Below, piece by piece: positions 12,202 to 24,555 of a DNA stretch of 64,000 nucleotides (positions are counted from its first letter, which is position 1; every line of letters starts with the position of its first letter). The translations under genes and the position numbers were made by a program. The notes under the pieces are model-generated. The model was not told where the DNA came from and did not search any database. It saw nothing but the letters and a program-made list of their open reading frames with translations. The stretch spans positions 16,731,172-16,795,171 of the forward strand of contig NC_049986.1 of the NCBI RefSeq assembly GCF_000003815.2, in the 5' to 3' direction. The stretch comes from Branchiostoma floridae (Eukaryota; Chordata; Leptocardii; Amphioxiformes; Branchiostomatidae).

Positions 12202-14862
12202 GTTGCTGCGTCCGCGTCTCCCAGATGCCATGGATTACCTTAGAGTCTTACACTCCATTAACATCGTAGTTTGCCCAGGCCAAATATGGAGTAATGTCTC
12301 ATTGCTAAGGTATCAAGTTATACATAAAACTTTGTAGTCTTGCTGAGTTGCAACTGTGCATAAAACATAACGTCTCTTGACTATGCCCCATAAACTCCTA
12401 TCTGTAAAATTTCAAGGAATGGGAATAAAAGTTGATAGACTTTTCTCCTATAAAACCATAATGGCGTACAGTTTGGTCTACTATACTATCGGAGTAAAAA
12501 TAGCCTCAATTTGCTCAAGTTTGGAAATGCCTATAAACCTAATGTTCTGCCTAACATAACTAAAGAAAGTGTACAGAATTACTGACCACCCTCCAAAATC
12601 GTAAGAGCTTCTCCAGAAGCGCTCTTTCATTATTATCAAATGTTGTGTATAGAGTTTCCAGCGTCTTGCTCATATTCTCAATTGGGTATTATTCACACGA
12701 TAAATCGATTAAGTCGTCATGGACTTATATGCCCTTAAAACAGCCGCTTCACATTGCGATGACGTTGTCTAGTCAGTATTGCAGAGTCGTTGGAGGCTAT
12801 CGAAGTTGAGGAGAATCTATACAATCAGGAGAACATACCGGTATCCATGTAATCCCTGCGTCGCCAAGCTTTGATGAAGCCATTTCCGATGGTTTCTAGA
12901 AAATCTAGTATGAAAATCTCACAAGATTCTCTCCATCTAAATGCGCTGGATATTACGAACAGTGGCCCCTTGCATCAATAGGCTTTACTAAATATTGGAG
13001 CTTGTGAACAACCTTAACAGGGCACTTGTTCCGCGGCTAGTCAGACAATCGACCCCTGCTCGAGCGCTCTCTCAACAGTAGAACTGTAATTGTTACACAT
13101 TTGCCACGCGGAACAGGCTTCAGCACCAAATTGATGGTATGGCCTGGATACTGGTGGATCGGAACACATTTAAATCAAAATGCCTTTCAAAGCGGGAAAA
13201 TCCTTGTCCTAATATTGAGCGCTGACAAAAGATAAACAAGGTTTTAGAAGTGGAAACAGAACTTCCTAATGTTGGCTCAACTGTTGATTTGAATCCTGCT
13301 CGTCAACAAGCTATTTCTTCTTTTACTCTATATCTTTTAAACAATGCCCTGATGATGTATATGCTCCTCCCTGCTATTTCGAAAGGTAGGCCGTTTAAAG
13401 TACGAACAGTATATGCATTACAACGGAACCATTACATTCAAAACTTCAGCCTCTTTATTTTCTCGGATATCAAAAAAAGCAGATGGACACTCAGTTGATG
13501 GCTTTTATCACATATCTACATGGGGTCATAACCCAAAAGAAAAGAAGGGTCGGTAACAGATATTTCTATTCATTTAAAGGCATTTTCATGTCCCGTCTAT
13601 ACTAGCATGTATTCCCTCTCAAAGGCGGGTTAGCTCGTCTTGTTTAGCCTTCCTATGCACTTAGTTCCATTATGAAAGCTGCAAAGCTTTTGTCCATGAG
13701 TACTGCATGGAGACAGCCTAGCCTTCATGTTAGAAACATCATCAATTTCCCTGCAAGCAAGGCTGCCAAACGACTGACTTTGTCTAGTCAACTAAGTCCT
13801 GTCTATATGCCACGAGCGCAAGAAGTTTCACCATAAAAAAAGCACGATGTGGCTTCCAAACAACTCGAATCATAGTTCACTCTCGTCTAACTGACTTGTA
13901 TATCTAGAAATGTGTGAGGCCAAACATACCACACAACCACATCATCACCATCACATCATTTTCATTCACCGGATCGAGCTGTTGTTTTACTTTTTTTTTT
14001 AATAGCGAACAGAAACATAATTTGCAGTCGGGCATTTTTTTTCGCCCGTTTGATACGTGGTAGTACCGTTACTGACGAGCAGCCTGAGGCTCCCCATATA
14101 TCATAAGATTACGTTTACAACACCTATATATCTCTGCCGTGTAAGTCTGGATTCCGTTAAACAACTGTGTTAGGTCTGCCTCATGTACTATGAGATCTCT
14201 TGCCGCTATCTACTGCCTGAGCCGAGGGTTAACTGATCCTTCCGAACGCCATTGCCACATTTTCTGAGTGTATAGGAGCGTAATTCTACCGGTAAGATAC
14301 AGTAGAAGAGATAAGCAATGTCTGGCACAGTAAATATCTTGTATCTTGCATTGTGGTAAATCCCCCTATATATAACTTTTCGACATCCTGAGTAAGTCTG
14401 ATGTGGATATCAACATTTTGGTAAGGTTTGTTCTGAAGTTCTGGCATTTGAGTTGGTTAAACATAGAAACAATGTAGGACAAGTGTAATCTCCAGTCAGA
14501 TTTACCAGTGACATGAGATGGTATCAAAGTCTAAGGGAGTCAGCTGACTTCCTTTGGCTTCTTCCTTTGGCCAGCTTTGATACAATCATTGGTACATCTG
14601 CCTGGAGATTAGGGCAAGTGAGCTTCTTTTTTTTAGACATGTACGACTTTGTCACAAGGTAATCAACAATACCAGTATTTTATGTTCCAATCCCTTCGTG
14701 TGAAAGACGTTGGTACACAAGATGGTCTGGACTTTACAAATACGATAATACCAAAGAATATCCATAGGAACAATTGACATCTTGGCACCCCATTAGTTGG
14801 GATTTGCCTTGACTACCACGCCTCCCACCCACATACACATAACTTATAAAGCCAAACGCGAG
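12202..14862. other. No gene seen
   Basis: No recognised exon. A small hairpin (CGGGC/GCCCG) with a T-rich loop lies near 14027-14048. Confidence 0.5.
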
Positions 14863-15001
14863 AGGCGGCAATTTAGCAGATTGCACTCCGTGTTAAACGG
14901 GCTTTGCCCGGGAATTGAATCACTAAATCTTTTCAAAGGTGCGTCTTTGGTAATCAAAGGTGGCATAATTCATCTTCTGTTGACGTCCGAACCTGGATGT
15001 C
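14863..15001. repeat. Paralogous block 7, copy A (partner 43858-44000)
   Basis: Nearly identical over the first 80 bp ('ggcaatttagcagattgcac', 'ttaaacgggctttg', 'gggaattgaatcactaaatc'), then weaker to 'ggatgt'. This is the highest-identity short stretch shared by the copies. No coding frame is shared, so it may be a copy of a dispersed repeat or a conserved non-coding element. Confidence 0.75.
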
Positions 15002-16854
15002 AACGTAAAAATTGAAGTGAGGGCTGAGCACATTTCTGCAGGTAATAACAATAATCATAATTGTAAATAGTGCGGTGAAAATAATGTTTGATTCACTGAT
15101 GTCAATGTGACTTCTGTTTTCAAAACATCGGAGGAAGTCATGTTGATAGTAGAAAAAAGAAATACCTAATAAATACACTTGTCTCCAGATGGTGACACCT
15201 TCAGCATGGCCGTGTCAGACTGGGTCAAATAAAGCGCTAATGTGGATTCAATTTGGCGTTGAATTTTATTTCTTAGTAGAGGATTTATGGCAGAAACAAA
15301 TATTAAGTTCAGTCACTAAAATTTGATAACATGGTTTTTGTTGATTTCCTGCTTCTGACACGAATATGTCCATCTCGATGTAAGCCTACGTGTGTTTATC
15401 CCTCATCGATCATTTCATATACTGTTTATTGTCTCTTAGGATCCATACAATTGTCATAATCCTTATATTACACACTACACTAATATCTTTCAAAGAATTC
15501 GTTTTCACCTTCATCATCGACAATAAGACACAATGCTTACCATGTAAAATTTCAAATCACAAATATTTTTCATAGCCAAAGGACACTAGTATTAATTAAT
15601 AGTTTGACGATGATGCATAGTGACAGATGTACTTTATGTTGTAGCTCATACGTTGTATTTTATGTAATTTGAGTTGCCGATATTTGTTCTATCTATTGTT
15701 AAATTTTCCTGCAAGACTTGCAATTTTGTGCATTTGATTATTGTTAGTCATTTCGGTATTATTAGTTCTAGATTTATTGCTGTCCGTTGATATAGGCCAA
15801 GTGTCTGAAATAAAGCTGGATATCTGTTAGTCACTTCGGCCCCACAAACTTATGCTTCGGCCCCGCAGTCTTCTGTCCTTAAATTGTGTTGTCCGGTATA
15901 CTATACATGATAGATGTACATTGTATTACAACAAGCAAAAGAGACCACCTCAGAGACCACCTCTTTGAAATTGCATGCACCTCGTCGTTACATGTATATT
16001 TTAAAGGGAAGGTAATGTCTTATCAAAGAGGCGCCACTTACTGCGCCGTTCCCCTTCTGTGATGACCCGGAAATAAGATTTATTGTGTCGGCGGTCACAG
16101 TTTGTAATCTGGCTCGAAGGAATGAAAATTGCAGCGGGATTCGGGTCATTCAAACATTGATCGCCTAGTAGTAGAAAGACCTTTAAAGTGTATCAACTTC
16201 TTCCAATTCAAATTGAATAAGCTGATAAACTTACAGAATATGTTGGAAAATAGTTGGAAAAGTAATTTCGTTCCGTGAGCTGTTCATCGGCATTGTCTCA
16301 GAACGTTATGGACAATATACGTTTTGCCTTTGTCGAAATAAGAATGCAACATTTTATTTTATTAGTATATGGATGCCAAAGAACTAGAAACTTTATTCAA
16401 TAAAATGCAGTCTTATGAATCCTTAGAAAACTGAACAAAATTATACGAGATATATAATGATAAATGTAATGACTACATTCCATTAACTTAGAAGCGTCCG
16501 AAACGTACCATTAGGACAACGAAAAACTATGACCTGTAGCGATCTTTCTTTTGAAGATGAAGAGGAGAATATCGTTGGGCCATACAAACGTTTTTCTACT
16601 CCTACGTTCTGACAACATGTTAATCATCTTTAAGAATAAACTTTGAGACCTTTTTCACGCAATAGATAGGACAATATCGAAGTTTGAGGGCCGATTTGCT
16701 AAGTACGCACGCAGACTCAAAAATTAAATGTTTGACATAACATCGCCGGCGGTTTCACCCCCCACATTTTAAAGCAATCTTCCACTGACTAGCTGTGATA
16801 CGGGTTTCCAGGACATCGATTGGCCTAGGTAACTCTGCTTCGGGCAAGGTTTAT
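15002..16854. other. No gene seen; possible transcript or retroelement 3' end near 15814
   Basis: T-rich sequence from about 15600 leads to AATAAA at 15809-15814, then a short doubled word ('cttcggcccc' at 15835 and 15854). This resembles a transcript or LINE 3' end, but no coding region precedes it. About 16110-16230 matches 47994-48090 in copy B. Confidence 0.4.
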
Positions 16855-17067
16855 AAGGAGCGTCCTAGTTTTCCAGCATTGATACATCGACATTTGCTGA
16901 CCTCCATGAAGATAACGCTACTGTGTATTGATTATGATTGTTTAGGCCGCCGCTACGCACCGACACATCAATGGGTATTTTTTTTTTCAAGGATACATCA
17001 TGATCTGAAAGGGATTAGAAATAGATCACGTGATAAGAGAAGGATGCTTTGTCAAGGACCTCTCATG
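16855..17067. repeat. Paralogous block 8, copy A (partner 48660-48891)
   Basis: Shares 'ggagcgtcc-agtt', 'catcgacat', 'gataacg-tac', 'acacatcaatggg' and 'gatacatcatgat-tg-aagggat'. The 100-codon open frame across it in copy A is broken in B, so it is not supported as coding. Confidence 0.68.
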
Positions 17068-17439
17068 TTTCATTTTTCCTCCCTTTTGCTTTTGTAACCA
17101 GTCGTGCACATCCAGTGTTTTAACGATTTAACGAGACGGCCCAAACTCGAAGATCTTTGATAAAACATTGGTCTAAACAGTTAAAGCTAATGAATAACGG
17201 TTTCGCTGCAACTGACATAACCGTAGCAGCATGTATGTCCCATATTTTCAAACTGAATAATCTGTTAAGTCGGTTCGTCCGGCGACATTAAAGAAATATT
17301 CAGGTCAAATCGTCGAGCACATAGTGTTGAGATACTTGACACAATGTTGTAACAAAAGTCCTTTTTATTGTAAATACTAATGTCACTGCAAACTGTTTCC
17401 AACAACAATCTGGCTCCAAAAAGGCAATTTGACTATAAT

Positions 17440-17600
17440 CGCTGACGGACCTGATGGATTATACCAACTCCTTCTTCACATTGATAAATGGACCAGTGGG
17501 GATTGGTGCAATTCAATCCTGTTAGGGTCAAAACCTTTATTTACCCAATTTCGCCCCAGTATAATGCCCCAGCGGACACATATAAGTCTTCTGGCAGAAA
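17440..17600. repeat. Paralogous block 9, copy A (partner 49577-49740)
   Basis: Shares 'gattatacc--cttcttcac', 'gtggg-attgg-', 'gggtcaaaacctt-atttacc' and 'acacataa'. Collinear with its neighbours. No shared frame was found. Confidence 0.62.
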
Positions 17601-18826
17601 TCAGAACGCGGCATTATGCCGTATAGAAGTTATAGAACACTTTTGTCTACTCAGTCCATAGTGTCCATAGTGTGTACACGTAGACCCATTGCCCTCAGAC
17701 CTTGTTAGGTAGTAAGCTTATCTCTTTTTCTGTTACTTTAATCTTTGATCTGATTATTAGAATTTGTATTCATATGTTCTCTGCTTTGTTCTCTCTTCCT
17801 TATTACTGATATACTGTCTGTATTTGGGGTTATACTATATTAATTGAGTTTTATCAGTTGTTTGATTTTATCCGTGTGGGTTTACTATAAACTGTATTCT
17901 GCTGGAGGTGACGGCCCTGTGCAGGAACCATTACGATTCTGTTGTCGGTACCTAACAGACCTGTTCTGTACAGCCAACACAAATAGATAAATTCTTACAT
18001 AGAAACAGGGAACTAAAGTTCGAGAAGATATCAGTCAAAAGTAATAGCACTGCCAATACAGTCGTGACCGCTCTCATTTTATTTCATTTGTGAGCTGTGC
18101 CAGAAGTTAGTCACGCACATAAAGATAAAGCATTTAATGGAGGTTCGAAGTAGTGAAGTCTGAAATATGGGTAGTCTCATGTGATTGTGAGGAGTTTGCG
18201 TCCTATCAGCACATTAACCTTTGGGTTGGGGTAGGCTAAGAGGTAATTTCTCGAGATGTTCATCACGTTCAGATTACTCAACCTACATTTATCCTTGTTC
18301 CAGTGTGTCCGTCTACTGACATAGATCATGCCTGTTCTCCTGTCGAAGTACATACCAGTATGTAGTCCATCACAATTTTCCCGGGTCATGTGAAGACGAT
18401 TCAACAAAAGATAAGGAGTGTATCTGTTCCCTCCACTTGGCAGGTGTAATGTGTCAGTGCTTTGGTAGTGCTCTAAGTGACATGTTTTTCCTTTGGTGAA
18501 CGTGCAGGCCAAGGGTATGAAATAGTTATCTTCTGTCTGCTTGTAGGTGGAACTTTATGTTACACCTTCATATTTTCGTGGTCAGTGAAAACAAAGAAGG
18601 ACAAGGTTTCTGTCTGGGGGCAATTATATGTACGGATATGAACATTATGCATTGTCATTCAACCGAATTCATACCTATTTGACAGGATTCCTACTTGACA
18701 ATGGTCATCTTCCACGCCGAATTACGTACTGAAAGTTGTTCATACGACACTCGTTAAAGCTGAAATCTGGAGCTGTGACTGTTTACAGTGACTGTAAACG
18801 TGTGATCTGTGCGAATCACGATGTCG
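17601..18826. other. Copy A-specific sequence; no gene seen
   Basis: Copy A is about 630 bp longer than B here, so part of this is probably inserted. A 111-codon minus-strand frame (18177-18512) lies inside with no recognisable motif. Confidence 0.4.
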
Positions 18827-19160
18827 GCAGTAGCAGGAGACCTGTAGAGAAGGTCTTGCACGTATATCAAGTGCCACTGGATTGTTTTTCACCATTAAAA
18901 TGTCAGGCGTATCCTTGCTTTATTCTCTCTGGAGACCTTTCGTAAAGAGATTTATGTTGCGATTATCAAGAAACCCACCCAATTTTCTGTGGAGATCTAA
19001 AGGAGTTTATTTTCCATGGGAAAACCGGAAAACGATTACATACTTAATTGATGCCTTACTTTCGTCTGCGTTCAAGACAAGCTGCACCAAGTGCGCTTGG
19101 GGTTATTTTCTCATTACTTAGGGCTACATAACAATCAGACCTTGGCCTCATGAGAACATG
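18827..19160. repeat. Paralogous block 10, copy A (partner 50334-50660)
   Basis: The best-matching part (18827-19002) shares 'agtagcaggagacc', 'atcaagtgcca-tggattg', 'aatgtcaggcgtatcc' and 'cacccaattttctgtg'. Both strands have long similar frames in the two copies. Counting codon changes over the clean part gives 2 silent against 12 replacement on plus and 4 against 10 on minus, so neither frame looks selected. The plus frame also has a 2-base indel between the copies. Confidence 0.7.
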
Positions 19161-20319
19161 GTTCATCTCCAGCCATCTGTGGCCGGATGCAGAAATGCCA
19201 AGTTATGGGCTTCCCTTAACACCTTAACACTTTGCCAATAACACGGGCCTGCTATCCACACCAATAACTGTTTCTTAATAAACAGAACCCTCTTTAGAGA
19301 TATGTTTGCTCTTCTCTAAATTTCCATATAGTTTTTAAACGCTTTGGAAATGGGTAAATAAATTAGAATTACAAAGTGCACGTGGCAGAAGGAGTGAAGC
19401 TTTCTTCAATCATGAAAGTACCTTAATGGTTATACAATTATCTCATTTTTTTAGCTTTTTTGTGTATTTTCTAAACAATAAAATATGCAGAGGGTATGAG
19501 AACAGAGAACATATGTAGAGTTCGGATTCTTGTCACTTTACTTGAAATGAAAAATGTCACCCTGCCGATTGGCACTGGAAGTTAATCTTTAGTATGGAGA
19601 TGACAATGATGAAATCAATACATTTTCCATCGGTCAATGTTACGGCCAGTGTAAAGCACAGGGGACAGATTAAAGGATACCGACATGTATCTGACGTTGG
19701 TCATTTATCATCAACGGTGATGATAATACTTTATATCCCACTTGGGCATTATGAGTTATGATTGCCTTGACGGAGCTGGCCGAGCAAGCTGCCATTGTAC
19801 GCACACTTGTGAAAACTTGGTTACACCAATGGTTTTACTATCACTCGTCGAAAGACGGGTGGTTTTATTTGTTTTTATGCATGAGCTGTCGGCAGTACGT
19901 TTAACGAGGTACGGTAGATCTTTTGAATGTCACCATTTGCGGTCAATTACTTAAACATTTTATTTTGATAAACCATCTACCAAAAGCATGCTAAAACAAT
20001 GCAACTGTGGCCTCATCTGGTACACATGAGACACAATTTGCACATATATATATCTTAGTAACATTAGTCTGCCTAAAGAGTGTGAGTAAAGAAGCACATA
20101 AAGCGATGCGTGAAAACGAGATACGATGATACAATTCGAAATTTTTAGAGGGGCAGTTATATCTATACGGACAGGTCTACCACACCTAAAACGCGGTATT
20201 GTCTTTGAACAGTATCGGACATCGGTCCCCCATGACTCTGCGTGAATAAGCCTGCTCTGTAACAGAAAACGAATCTGCAAAGATATGGCAAAGTCAATAT
20301 ATGCACAATATTGAACTGG

Positions 20320-20545
20320 ATTGTTGATAAAGAACAAAGGGCATTATGGCCTATTTCCAACTGACTACTTCAGCAGCACTCGCTATAACTATGATGTGGT
20401 TTACAGCAGCAATGGACAATGGGTACCAATTGCACTTGAAAGCAGACATTGTCTTCAATTCATACCGAGATATTCAGGTACAGAAGGAATCAATAGATGC
20501 ATAATCATAAATTCTCAAACACTCCCTGAAAATGGTGGGCACTAA
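20320..20545. repeat. Paralogous block 12, copy A (partner 53119-53345)
   Basis: Shares 'ttac-acagcaatgg-caat' and 'atcataaatt-t-aaacactgcctgaaa'-like words. Copy A has an open plus-strand frame across it (74 codons), but the B frame stops after GQLPT and most codon differences change the amino acid. Coding is therefore not supported. Confidence 0.6.
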
Positions 20546-21189
20546 GACTTACTGACGCTACAGACATCTGGTAAAATGATTTTATGGACCAAACGGGGTG
20601 GAGGCACCAAAAAGGGAAAAAATAATGAGGCCAAAACTGTCCAGGAACGAAAGGGAACGATAATTAGTCATCTCCAGTAAACATGTCAACGCTACACTAA
20701 TCTTCAATCCTAGGACAAAATTACGCATTTGCTTCACACTAAAACTGTACACAGTCAATGCCACACTAGGGGTGGGAGACTAACCGAACAATAAGCGCTC
20801 GTTTTTTGGTGTGGTATCTTTTTTCAACTGTACAGTCACATACGTTAGACTATGTATTTGCATTACAGAGGTCTGCATACCAGTATACTTTAAAACAAAG
20901 TTGTTGGTTCGTTTCTTCATGCCCGCGAGCTATATACTAGTAGTGTGAGTGGCTTATTAGCATAGTAAGTAGTGATAGGAAGACGTACCTATATGCATCT
21001 AACCTGACCCATACACATGGATTACTTCCTTGACGGTCCACAAATTGTTGTGAACAACGTCGATACGCTGATGTGTCTGGGGAAATATACACGTCCCAAC
21101 CTATTACATCCGTCAGGTGGATAGAGAGTTAGGCTAACTGATGGCGTTGGAGTTGATAGGGGGACCCTTAGAGTACGTATAGCTATGAA

Positions 21190-21310
21190 CGTTTTGAGCA
21201 CGAAATTACCACAATTCCGTGTGAGTGCACGGGCCCACTTCAAAGCCATCTGCTCCAGTTTCAGTAGTGCTTCGTCATGGTGCTGCCTTTGACAGATGTC
21301 ATTGTTGTAT
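21190..21310. repeat. Paralogous block 13, copy A (partner 53834-53950)
   Basis: Shares 'gcgagtgca--gg-ccacttc-' and 'gccatctgctc-agtttca'. On the minus strand both copies read LKLEQMALKW with silent third-base differences (ctg/ctt, gct/gcg, ttg/ctg). The plus frame of copy B reads CECKGPLQRHLLKFQRC, while A has a stop there. The codon pattern does not decide between strands, and A lacks the GT donor that B has after the minus-strand frame. Confidence 0.58.
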
Positions 21311-21793
21311 GGTTCACAAAGACTCCAATCGGAGAGCAAAATGATAGGCATCCATATTGATAACTCGCCCAAGCTAAGGGAAATTATACCAACATAATTT
21401 TAGAATAGATGCTTTATTTACCGATTGACAGTTCCTGGCATACATAGGATGTATGCGTGTACAAGAAGCGCGTTCTGGTACAATGAAAAGGATTACACCA
21501 GCCCAACTATGCATACATCCAGTCTAAATAAGTCAGCTGTGAAGGAGAGACTCTCGCAGACACTCTTCCCGGACCAGACTATTGAATCTGCCGTTACCTA
21601 TAGAATACTACACTATATCACACTTTCATACCCATTAGATTTAAAATGAAGGTGCGCTAGAAGAACTCGCATACACAGAAACCCCTTTTCATAATCCAAG
21701 GTTGTCTACAGTGACATGCTGCTGCAGCCATGAGAGCGGTGCAACGCTGCTGACGAATGCCAATTCAATTCCGCGGAAGAAAAACTGCAGTGA

Positions 21794-22036
21794 CACTTAC
21801 CGATGGCAGATTGTTGGCAGTTTCTACAGCCTGGTGTATGGTCCTAACGACTACCACACATTAATACTTTGTAACCAGGCAAAGGCCCACTCTATCAGCC
21901 CCAGCACCTTGCCCCGCCAGCTGGCTCCCTCAGAACCATCGAAGATCTGATGTTCTGCGTGACAATTTAGTGCGATGATGCTTGCTATGATACGAAGGCG
22001 CCGCGATGCCGCAAAACGTTGAGTGACGTGAAATCC
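21794..22036. repeat. Paralogous blocks 14-15, copy A, with a conserved minus-strand splice donor (partner 54194-54410)
   Basis: At 21794-21808 the minus strand reads TGCCATCG then GTAAGTGT, a near-consensus 5' splice site. Copy B has the same words at 54194-54208. Sequence upstream of the donor on the minus strand is only partly alike (LPS in one shared frame). About 150-200 bp farther right, 21966-22036 matches 54334-54410 ('atgcttgct', 'gccgcaaaacg', 'gacgt-aaat'). Confidence 0.5.
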
Positions 22037-22509
22037 ACTTTTCTGCCGTGATACCGAAATGGCCTTTCCAGATAAAAGGATTATATGACAAGATATGATA
22101 ATTGATATATAGCTAATGGAAGAATTAAATAGGCAATGATGATGGAAGCATTTAATCATGGCTTTAATACGATTTTGCTGTACTTCAGCAGTACAACTTT
22201 TTTCGTCAATTACCATTTAGCTCACAATGTGATGCAAAAGAACGGACTCAACGTCAGACCCCTGTAAGGAAATTGTTAGGAGCCAGTTATGCTGGGGACT
22301 GAAGCTTTATCATCAATCAGATGATATCATGTCAAACTAGACTAATCTCTGTCTCTTTGGCTGCCTTTTAAAGGTTGCTTCAAATCTTCATGCTTGACGT
22401 GCTCCGCAGCTGTAACCATTGCCCCTGACCCGGCTACAGCAACTCTCAATGTACATTACCTACACCAGAGCCTGGAATCTAGCAGGCAGCGTTATTTAAA
22501 AAGAGCACG

Positions 22510-22657
22510 TTATCGTACGTCTTCTTACGATTTTCTCCCCACCACGATGATTATCGCCCTCGCGCTAAGCTCGTCAAATGGCCTTGAACAGGATTTGCAT
22601 CAGCCACTATCAAAGGTGTTTGAATGTAAGATTGGTGGCACTGGACCTTGAATATTA
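22510..22657. repeat. Paralogous block 16, copy A (partner 54725-54900)
   Basis: Shares 'atggcctt--acaggattt' and 'tggcactg-acc'. On the minus strand 22572-22601 reads DANPVQGHLT and 54797-54826 reads DVNPVQGHLT. Four codons differ silently and one conservatively, the best coding-like substitution pattern among the blocks, though only ten codons long. Confidence 0.55.
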
Positions 22658-23130
22658 CCAGCGATTTCCATTTATATAGCGGGTGCTTTCTACAGACATG
22701 CATCCATTCAATTCAATATAAAAATTTCTCCCGCGCGGCCGTTTCTTGAGATAAATGCTTAATGCATTATCAATTGTTGATAACATGAAATAAAAGTGTG
22801 TAGGGTATGCAGAAAAGGCGTCTAAGATTGTCTTTGGTATAGACTAAAGCACTATTACGTCTGGAAAAGAAATCCCTCTTACAGATGTGTTTATTATTAG
22901 ACTCCATACCCCTACTGAAGGTACACGGTGTATAATGATTACCAAAGAGATACCGTATATGGTGGCGGCATATCCGCTTTAAGTCCACAAACGGTGGACT
23001 TCACCGTCCAAGGTGCCAATATAAAGATGCCGGTTCCCAAAGAGAGGCATCCACATCTTCCCTAATCTGGATTACATATTGCCTAATAGTATGTTGATAT
23101 CGTGATGTCATAGGAGAATAGCGATACGTG

Positions 23131-23290
23131 TATCCTAAAGGACAAAACATGAGGTTTCCATTACTTTCACTAATACTGGAGTGAGATGACCGCCGTTGAA
23201 GGTCCCTGTCACGTGAAATAGATAGTCTAATTTCCTGGTAGTAATAAAAAGGCGGTATCAGTAAAAAAAGAATGTTTTACCTGAGAGTCG
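23131..23290. repeat. Paralogous block 17, copy A (partner 55302-55460)
   Basis: Shares 'gaaggtccctgtcacgtgaa' followed by 'atagat-gtctaatttcctg' and 'agtaataaaaaggc'. About 85% identical over 110 bp. It contains an E-box (CACGTG). No conserved frame was seen, so it is a candidate conserved non-coding element. Confidence 0.7.
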
Positions 23291-24282
23291 GTAGGTCTTT
23301 TAACCTCTGTGGACATTATCGGTCAGTCTCGAGCTATCGTTGAAGAAAAGGTTACGAGTCTTTATGATAAAGACTGGGTCAATCTGAATCAACACACCAT
23401 CAAGTCAATGTGTTAAGTCCATTTGGAGATTGTTGCCGCCAAACTAACACTTCAGAAGTAGATCGTCTCCAATACATACTACATGGAAATCGATCTTCAA
23501 CAACTAAATCATTCCTAAAGCTCATGTCGAATGAAAAGATTCAGGGGAAACACGGGTAAGCATTGGGGAAACTAAACGTTTACCCATTCTTAAAGATTTC
23601 GGTATCAGATAAAGACAGCGATACATACAAGATACTAATTTTAACATAGACATTTTAGAGCTTTGTAAATACATGTACAAGTAAAACGGAAGCGGGTCAG
23701 TAGCCATTCGTCGACAAAAAAGTGACACCTATCAGTAAAAAGGTAATTAAATAATACGTACTTGTTTGATTATAACATAAAGATAGTAATAGATCTATAT
23801 AACCTTAAGAATAGCTCGTAGATGATATATGCAAATAACATTAACGCTGTCATATCGACCAGCTCATTTCCAGTTCATTTTGGTAGGGGGCGCAATGCAG
23901 CTAGCGGCCGAAAAAAAAACTGTTCAGCTTGGATTTTGTGAATTATTAACAGCATTATTTTGTTCATATTTTGTCTGCATCTGCAGCAAACTGTCTCTCA
24001 ATTAGAAATTCACATTGATTTATGGCTTTGTGGACATTATGGCCAAGGTGCGATCCACCCCTTGAGATGGCTGGCGCCTGCGAAGACAAGGATAACTCAC
24101 AGATAGTAGCCAAAATGGAACAAATCAGCTCCTAGAGTGATTTTTGGCAGGTGGAGCCAGCTACATTTGGACAGATCATAACAACAGATCGCCACTGCAC
24201 TCCATCTTAGAGGCTGTGTAAGGTGCTTTATTTATGTCTGAAAGAGGGGTAGGTTTGACAGTTTTGACCGGAAATGAGTTAA

Positions 24283-24555
24283 GAAAAAAGGCAAACCCTT
24301 GCCGCGCCTGATGGCACATAGGGCGGTGCCCATCTCTGTTTCCTTCGCCCTGGGCCACACAACGCAATCACTACAGCAGGTGGCTAGTCCACTGGTTGTG
24401 GTGTGTGTTCAACTTTCATTCTCTTTCCCGTATGCTGATTGCTAAGCAGAGAAATCAGCATGTACCATTTTTAAATTCTTTGGTATGACTTTGCCGGGGA
24501 TCGAACTTACGACCTACCGAATGCAAGGCGAACACTCTACCCACTAGGCCATGGC
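24283..24555 (-). mobile_element. tRNA-derived SINE with 16-bp target-site duplication
   Basis: Read on the minus strand, the element starts at 24555 and has a pol III A box (TGGCCTAGTGGG, 24540-24551) and B box (GTTCGATCC within 24497-24507). Both fit the tRNA promoter consensus and lie about 45 bp apart. A non-tRNA body follows and ends in a T-rich tail near 24283. ACCGGAAATGAG(C/T)TAA flanks it at 24267-24282 and 24556-24571 with one mismatch, the mark of LINE-driven insertion. The tRNA-like head cannot fold a proper acceptor stem, so this is not a working tRNA gene. From memory, the body after the B box ('GTCATACCAAAG') resembles an amphioxus SINE family. It is absent from the matching part of copy B. 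Confidence 0.88.

Noticed and set aside
20321-20545. Exon-like frame of 74 codons in a paralogous block
   Set aside because: The copy B frame is stopped and most differences change the amino acid, so there is no sign of selection on it.
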